Positions 60,961-64,000 of a stretch of DNA of 64,000 nt are shown one piece after another (the stretch's first letter is position 1; each line of letters starts with the position of its first letter). The notes under the pieces were generated by a model, which had not been told where the DNA came from, did no database searches, and saw only the letters and a program-made list of their open reading frames with translations. A program made the translations under genes and the position numbers. The stretch comes from Streptomyces sp. NBC_00554 (lineage in GTDB: Bacteria; Actinomycetota; Actinomycetes; Streptomycetales; Streptomycetaceae): NCBI RefSeq assembly GCF_041431135.1, contig NZ_CP107799.1:3100001-3164000 (forward strand). The letters run 5' to 3'.

Positions 60961-62661
60961 TCAGAAGCCCGGCGGCTCCGTGTACGTCCCCCACTCGTCC
61001 CGGAGGACGTCGCAGATCTCCCCGAGCGTGGCCTCCGCCCGGACCGCGTCCAGCATCGGACCGATCATGTTGGAGCCGTCGCGGGCGGCGGCCAGCATGG
61101 CGTCCAGCGCGGACCGTACCGCCGCGCCGTCCCGCGCGGCCTTGCGGCCGTCGAGCGCCCGTACCTGCTCCCGCTCCACCTCATGGCTGACCCGGAGGAT
61201 CTCCAGGTCGCCGGTGACGGAGCCGTGGTGGACGTTCACGCCCACGACCCGCTTGTCACCCTTCTCCAAGGACCGCTGGTACTGGAACGCGGACTCGGCG
61301 ATCTCCCCGGTGAACCATCCGTCCTCGATGCCCCGCAGGATCCCGGAGGTCATCGGACCGATCGGGTGCTGTCCGTCCGGGTGCGCGCGCAGCCCCCGCT
61401 CCCTGATCTGCTCGAAGATCTTCTCGGCGTCCGCCTCGATCCGGTCCGTCAGCTGTTCGACGAACCAGGAACCGCCCAGCGGGTCGGCCACATTGGCCAC
61501 GCCCGTCTCCTCCATCAGCACCTGCTGCGTACGCAGGGCGATCTCCGCGGCCTGCTGCGAGGGCAGCGCGAGCGTCTCGTCCAGGGCGTTGGTGTGCAGC
61601 GAGTTCGTGCCGCCGAGGACCGCCGCCAGTGCCTCCACCGCCGTACGCACCACGTTGTTGTACGGCTGCTGAGCGGTGAGCGAGACGCCCGCCGTCTGCG
61701 TGTGGAAGCGCAGCCACTGCGCCTTGTCGGACGTGGCCCCGTACACGTCCCGCATCCAGCGCGCCCAGATCCGCCGTGCCGCCCGGAACTTGGCGATCTC
61801 CTCGAAGAAGTCGAGGTGCGCGTCGAAGAAGAAGCTCAGGCCCGGTGCGAAGACGTCCACGTCGAGGCCGCGGGACAGGCCCAGCTCGACGTACCCGAAC
61901 CCGTCGGCGAGGGTGTACGCCAGCTCCTGCGCGGCCGTGGAGCCGGCCTCGCGGATGTGGTAGCCGGAGACGGAGAGCGGCTTGTAGGCGGGGATCCGCT
62001 CGGCGCAGTGCTCCATCAGGTCGCCGATGAGGCGCAGGTGCGGCTCGGGCTGGAAGAGCCACTCCTTCTGCGCGATGTACTCCTTGAAGATGTCGGTCTG
62101 GAGCGTGCCGTTGAGGACGGCGGGGTCCACGCCCTGCCGCTCGGCTGCCACCAGGTACATGCAGAAGACGGGCACGGCGGGCCCGCTGATCGTCATCGAT
62201 GTCGTGACGTCGCCGAGCGGGATGTCCTGGAAGAGGACCTCCATGTCGGCCGCCGAGTCGATCGCGACCCCGCAGTGCCCGACCTCGCCGAGCGAACGCC
62301 GGTCGTCGGAGTCCCGCCCCATGAGCGTCGGCATGTCGAAGGCCACGGACAGGCCCCCGCCGCCGTTGGCGAGGATCATCTTGTAGCGCTCGTTGGTCTG
62401 CTCGGCGTTCCCGAACCCGGCGAACTGCCGGATGGTCCACGTGCGCCCTCGGTAGCCGGTCGGGTAGAGGCCGCGGGTGAAGGGGTACTCCCCCGGCCAG
62501 CCGATCCGCTCGAAGCCCTCGTACGTGTCTCCGGGCCGCGGCCCGTACACCGGCTCCACGGGATCGCCGGAGAGCGTGGTGAAATCCGCGTCGCGCTTGC
62601 GCGCGGCGTCGTACCGGGCCTGCCAGCGTCGGCGGCCCTCTTCGATGGCGTCAGCGTCCAT
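60961..62661 (-). CDS. icmA: Isobutyryl-CoA mutase large subunit
   Basis: 566 aa. B12-dependent acyl-CoA mutase fold without the cobalamin domain. Two residues separate it from methylmalonyl-CoA mutase: Phe80 (TIRQFAGFG) and Gln198 (EYIAQKEW), as in known IcmA, in place of Tyr and Arg. With a separate small B12-binding subunit, IcmB, it interconverts isobutyryl-CoA and n-butyryl-CoA. ATG 62661 (MDADAIEEGRRRW); a perfect 22-bp palindrome ends 10 bp upstream. Monocistronic or followed by nothing on the strand. Confidence 0.95.
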   Translation of the reverse strand: MDADAIEEGRRRWQARYDAARKRDADFTTLSGDPVEPVYGPRPGDTYEGFERIGWPGEYPFTRGLYPTGYRGRTWTIRQFAGFGNAEQTNERYKMILANGGGGLSVAFDMPTLMGRDSDDRRSLGEVGHCGVAIDSAADMEVLFQDIPLGDVTTSMTISGPAVPVFCMYLVAAERQGVDPAVLNGTLQTDIFKEYIAQKEWLFQPEPHLRLIGDLMEHCAERIPAYKPLSVSGYHIREAGSTAAQELAYTLADGFGYVELGLSRGLDVDVFAPGLSFFFDAHLDFFEEIAKFRAARRIWARWMRDVYGATSDKAQWLRFHTQTAGVSLTAQQPYNNVVRTAVEALAAVLGGTNSLHTNALDETLALPSQQAAEIALRTQQVLMEETGVANVADPLGGSWFVEQLTDRIEADAEKIFEQIRERGLRAHPDGQHPIGPMTSGILRGIEDGWFTGEIAESAFQYQRSLEKGDKRVVGVNVHHGSVTGDLEILRVSHEVEREQVRALDGRKAARDGAAVRSALDAMLAAARDGSNMIGPMLDAVRAEATLGEICDVLRDEWGTYTEPPGF

Positions 62662-62670
62662 ACCTTCGAA

Positions 62671-62692
62671 TTTACTAGGACGTCCTAGTAAA
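62671..62692. promoter_or_regulatory. 22-bp perfect palindrome before icmA
   Basis: TTTACTAGGAC and its exact complement, without spacer. It lies 10-31 bp upstream of the icmA ATG, overlapping leader or start of transcription. A strong repressor site; TetR or MarR type by shape. Confidence 0.75.
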
Positions 62693-62744
62693 TGTCGATG
62701 GCTGACCGCCGTAGGTTGCCCATACGGCGGCAGAGGTTGTGCGA

Positions 62745-63077
62745 TTACGCCTTGGCGACCGCGGGAGCGCCGTCCACAAGGCTGCCCTCGAGCTCACGGG
62801 TGATCTTGCGCTCGACGAAGAAGGCCGCGGTCGGGATGGTGCCCGAGATCAGCACCCACGCCAGCTTGCCGAACGACCACTTCGCCTTGGAGCCCAGGTC
62901 GAAGGCGAAGACGAGGTAGACGATGTAGAGCACGCCGTGGATCTGCGAGACCACGAGCGTGAGGTCCTCTCCCTTGTCGAAGCCGTACTTGAAGATCATG
63001 CAGGTGCACAGCACCAGCAGCATCACGGCGGTGACGTAGGCCATCACCCGGTAGCGGGTCAGCACGCTCTTCTTCAT
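62745..63077 (-). CDS. DUF3817 membrane protein
   Basis: 110 aa. Three TM helices (VMAYVTAVMLLVLCTCMIF, VVSQIHGVLYIVYLVFAFDL, LAWVLISGTIPTAAFFVE) with the DUF3817 signature HGVLYIVYLV. ATG 63077 (MKKSVLTRYR). On the same strand as the MarR gene 64 bp upstream. Function unknown; conserved beside icmA and MarR. Confidence 0.88.
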   Translation of the reverse strand: MKKSVLTRYRVMAYVTAVMLLVLCTCMIFKYGFDKGEDLTLVVSQIHGVLYIVYLVFAFDLGSKAKWSFGKLAWVLISGTIPTAAFFVERKITRELEGSLVDGAPAVAKA

Positions 63078-63141
63078 GCCAATGAGCGTAACCAGGCACT
63101 CCGGGCGATCTTCGGGCACCCCCGGCCCGTACCGGAGGAGG

Positions 63142-63651
63142 CTATTCCTCGTCGAAGTCCCGCGCGGCGACCCGCAGCGGCCGCAGCATCGCGAAGATCT
63201 CCCCGCACTCCTCGGCGTCGTACGCACCGAGCCCGAAGTCCATCGACATCAGGTCCTGGGTGGCCGCGTCGCAGACCTCGCGGCCCTTCTCGGTGATGGA
63301 GGCGAGCGTGCCGCGCCCGTCGTTGGGATTGGGGCGCTTGTCGACGAGCCCGGACCTCACCAGCCGGTCCACGGTGTTCGTCACGGACGTCGGATGCACC
63401 ATGAGCCGCTCACCGATCTTGGACATCGGCAGCTCGCCCGCCTTGGAGAACGTGAGCAGCACCAGCGCCTCGTACCGCGCGAACGTCAGCCCGTACGGCT
63501 TCACCACCGCGTCCACCTCCGCGAGCAGGATCTGGTGCGCGCGCATGATCGAGGTGATCGCCGCCATGGACGGCACAGAGCCCCACCGCTGCTTCCAGTG
63601 CTCGTCGGCACGGGCGATGGGATCAAAGGCAAGGCTGAGCGGCTTCGACAC
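63142..63651 (-). CDS. MarR-family transcriptional regulator
   Basis: 169 aa. Winged helix: LTFARYEALVLLTFSKAGEL, KIGERLMVHPTSVTNTVDRL, then the wing GLVDKRPNPNDGRGTLASIT. GTG 63651. Lies upstream of the DUF3817 gene on the same strand. A candidate regulator of the icmA palindrome, though that site is nearly 1 kb away. Confidence 0.92.
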   Translation of the reverse strand: MSKPLSLAFDPIARADEHWKQRWGSVPSMAAITSIMRAHQILLAEVDAVVKPYGLTFARYEALVLLTFSKAGELPMSKIGERLMVHPTSVTNTVDRLVRSGLVDKRPNPNDGRGTLASITEKGREVCDAATQDLMSMDFGLGAYDAEECGEIFAMLRPLRVAARDFDEE

Positions 63652-63841
63652 GCCAAAGACCTTACCGGCCGGTCACATCGTGGTCAGCCCCGTCTCGCGT
63701 TTCGGTCCCCGGCCCCGGAACGCCTGGCAGAACACCGTCCGGACCTCGCCGCCCCAGTGTCGTATCCATGTCGATTAAGCGCTCTATGTAACGATTACTG
63801 ATGAATCGTCACTGATAGTCACCTTCGCTCAAGGGGGCAGG

Positions 63842-64000
63842 ATGTCCCGGCTGATCCGTACCTTCGCGGCACTCGCGGCGCTCGGGCTCGCGGCGGGCTG
63901 CTCGTCCATGACAGGCGTCGACGAGGCCTCCGTCGTGCGGCGCGCGCCCCAGGACGCGACGCCCACCGCGCAGTCCCGGTCCCCTTTCTGGGTCGATCCC
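63842..64000 (+). CDS. Secreted lipoprotein, possibly GH6 cellulase-type (partial)
   Basis: 53 codons before the window ends. ATG 63842 behind AAGGGGGCAGG. Signal peptide with lipobox LAAGC (Cys near residue 20). The last residues SPFWVDP resemble the start of GH6-type hydrolases in Streptomyces, a guess from a few residues. CGATT-N7-AATCG in the promoter region (about 63790-63807) may be an operator. Confidence 0.55.
   Translation, partial: MSRLIRTFAALAALGLAAGCSSMTGVDEASVVRRAPQDATPTAQSRSPFWVDP

Noticed and set aside
44960..62692. Idea that the TTACT/AGTAA sites near 45 kb and the icmA palindrome are one regulon
   Set aside because: Outer half-sites look alike, but spacing differs (13-14 bp against 20 bp) and the icmA site has extra fixed bases (AGGACGTCCT). 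Not supported without more sites.

Overview
The window is high-GC, GTG-rich DNA with Streptomyces-type promoters, leaderless starts, an XRE/DUF397 pair, DUF6230/DUF6114 membrane operons and an isobutyryl-CoA mutase. I read it as a Streptomyces chromosome segment. The pfkA-pta-ackA-pyk block and the MarR-DUF3817-icmA block match gene order I recall from the S. coelicolor SCO541x-SCO543x region, so conserved core is interrupted by accessory islands.

Layout. 1-11.7 kb: housekeeping and regulatory genes, namely MerR (with the start of a coupled thioredoxin-like gene), Lrp/AsnC, an epimerase/aldo-keto reductase operon, an AhpD-like protein, an AAA ATPase, a mycothiol-dependent enzyme divergent from MarR, TetR, and a dicarboxylate carrier divergent from a DcuS/CitA-type two-component system. 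A 15-copy 9-bp minisatellite lies between marR and tetR. 11.7-16.2 kb: two membrane proteins, a decayed nucleosidase start, and a CUT1 sugar ABC transporter.

16.2-25.2 kb is a conflict-system island. Two STAND NTPase-TPR proteins (opposite strands) flank a purine-nucleosidase-like protein. The nucleosidase C-terminus and the first STAND N-terminus carry the same short tag (YGGDHLDFR...F.GPFTAK), which suggests effector-switch pairing. The nucleosidase also overlaps the second STAND gene in another frame. The C-terminal halves of the two STAND genes form a long, nearly identical inverted repeat, so inversion could swap their N-terminal halves. A degenerate anti-sigma-type ATPase, an XRE/DUF397 pair, a TIR-like zinc-ribbon protein and a cytoplasmic PQQ-type propeller follow. 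A 35-bp promoter element plus the first 18 codons of a second nucleosidase survive at 12.78-12.88 kb.

25.4-35.4 kb: GH18 protein, DinB/WYL divergent pair, HTH regulator, and the pfkA / pta-ackA-pyk central-carbon block. 35.4-41.6 kb: a secreted Ala-rich polymorphic toxin with Hint and RNase A-like tip, its immunity protein, and an FG-GAP-like secreted protein. 41.8-44.6 kb: DUF6230/DUF6114 operon. 45.2-49.6 kb: thioredoxin-TPR protein, a TnpB with a candidate orphan omega-RNA end, TetR, lipoprotein. 49.7-59.6 kb: a second toxin island with a 2579-aa toxin whose scaffold is duplicated in tandem, its immunity protein (paralogous to the first), and a broken orphan toxin/immunity cassette joined to a pirin remnant. 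60-64 kb: membrane protein, icmA under a 22-bp palindrome, DUF3817, MarR, and the start of a lipoprotein/GH6-like gene.
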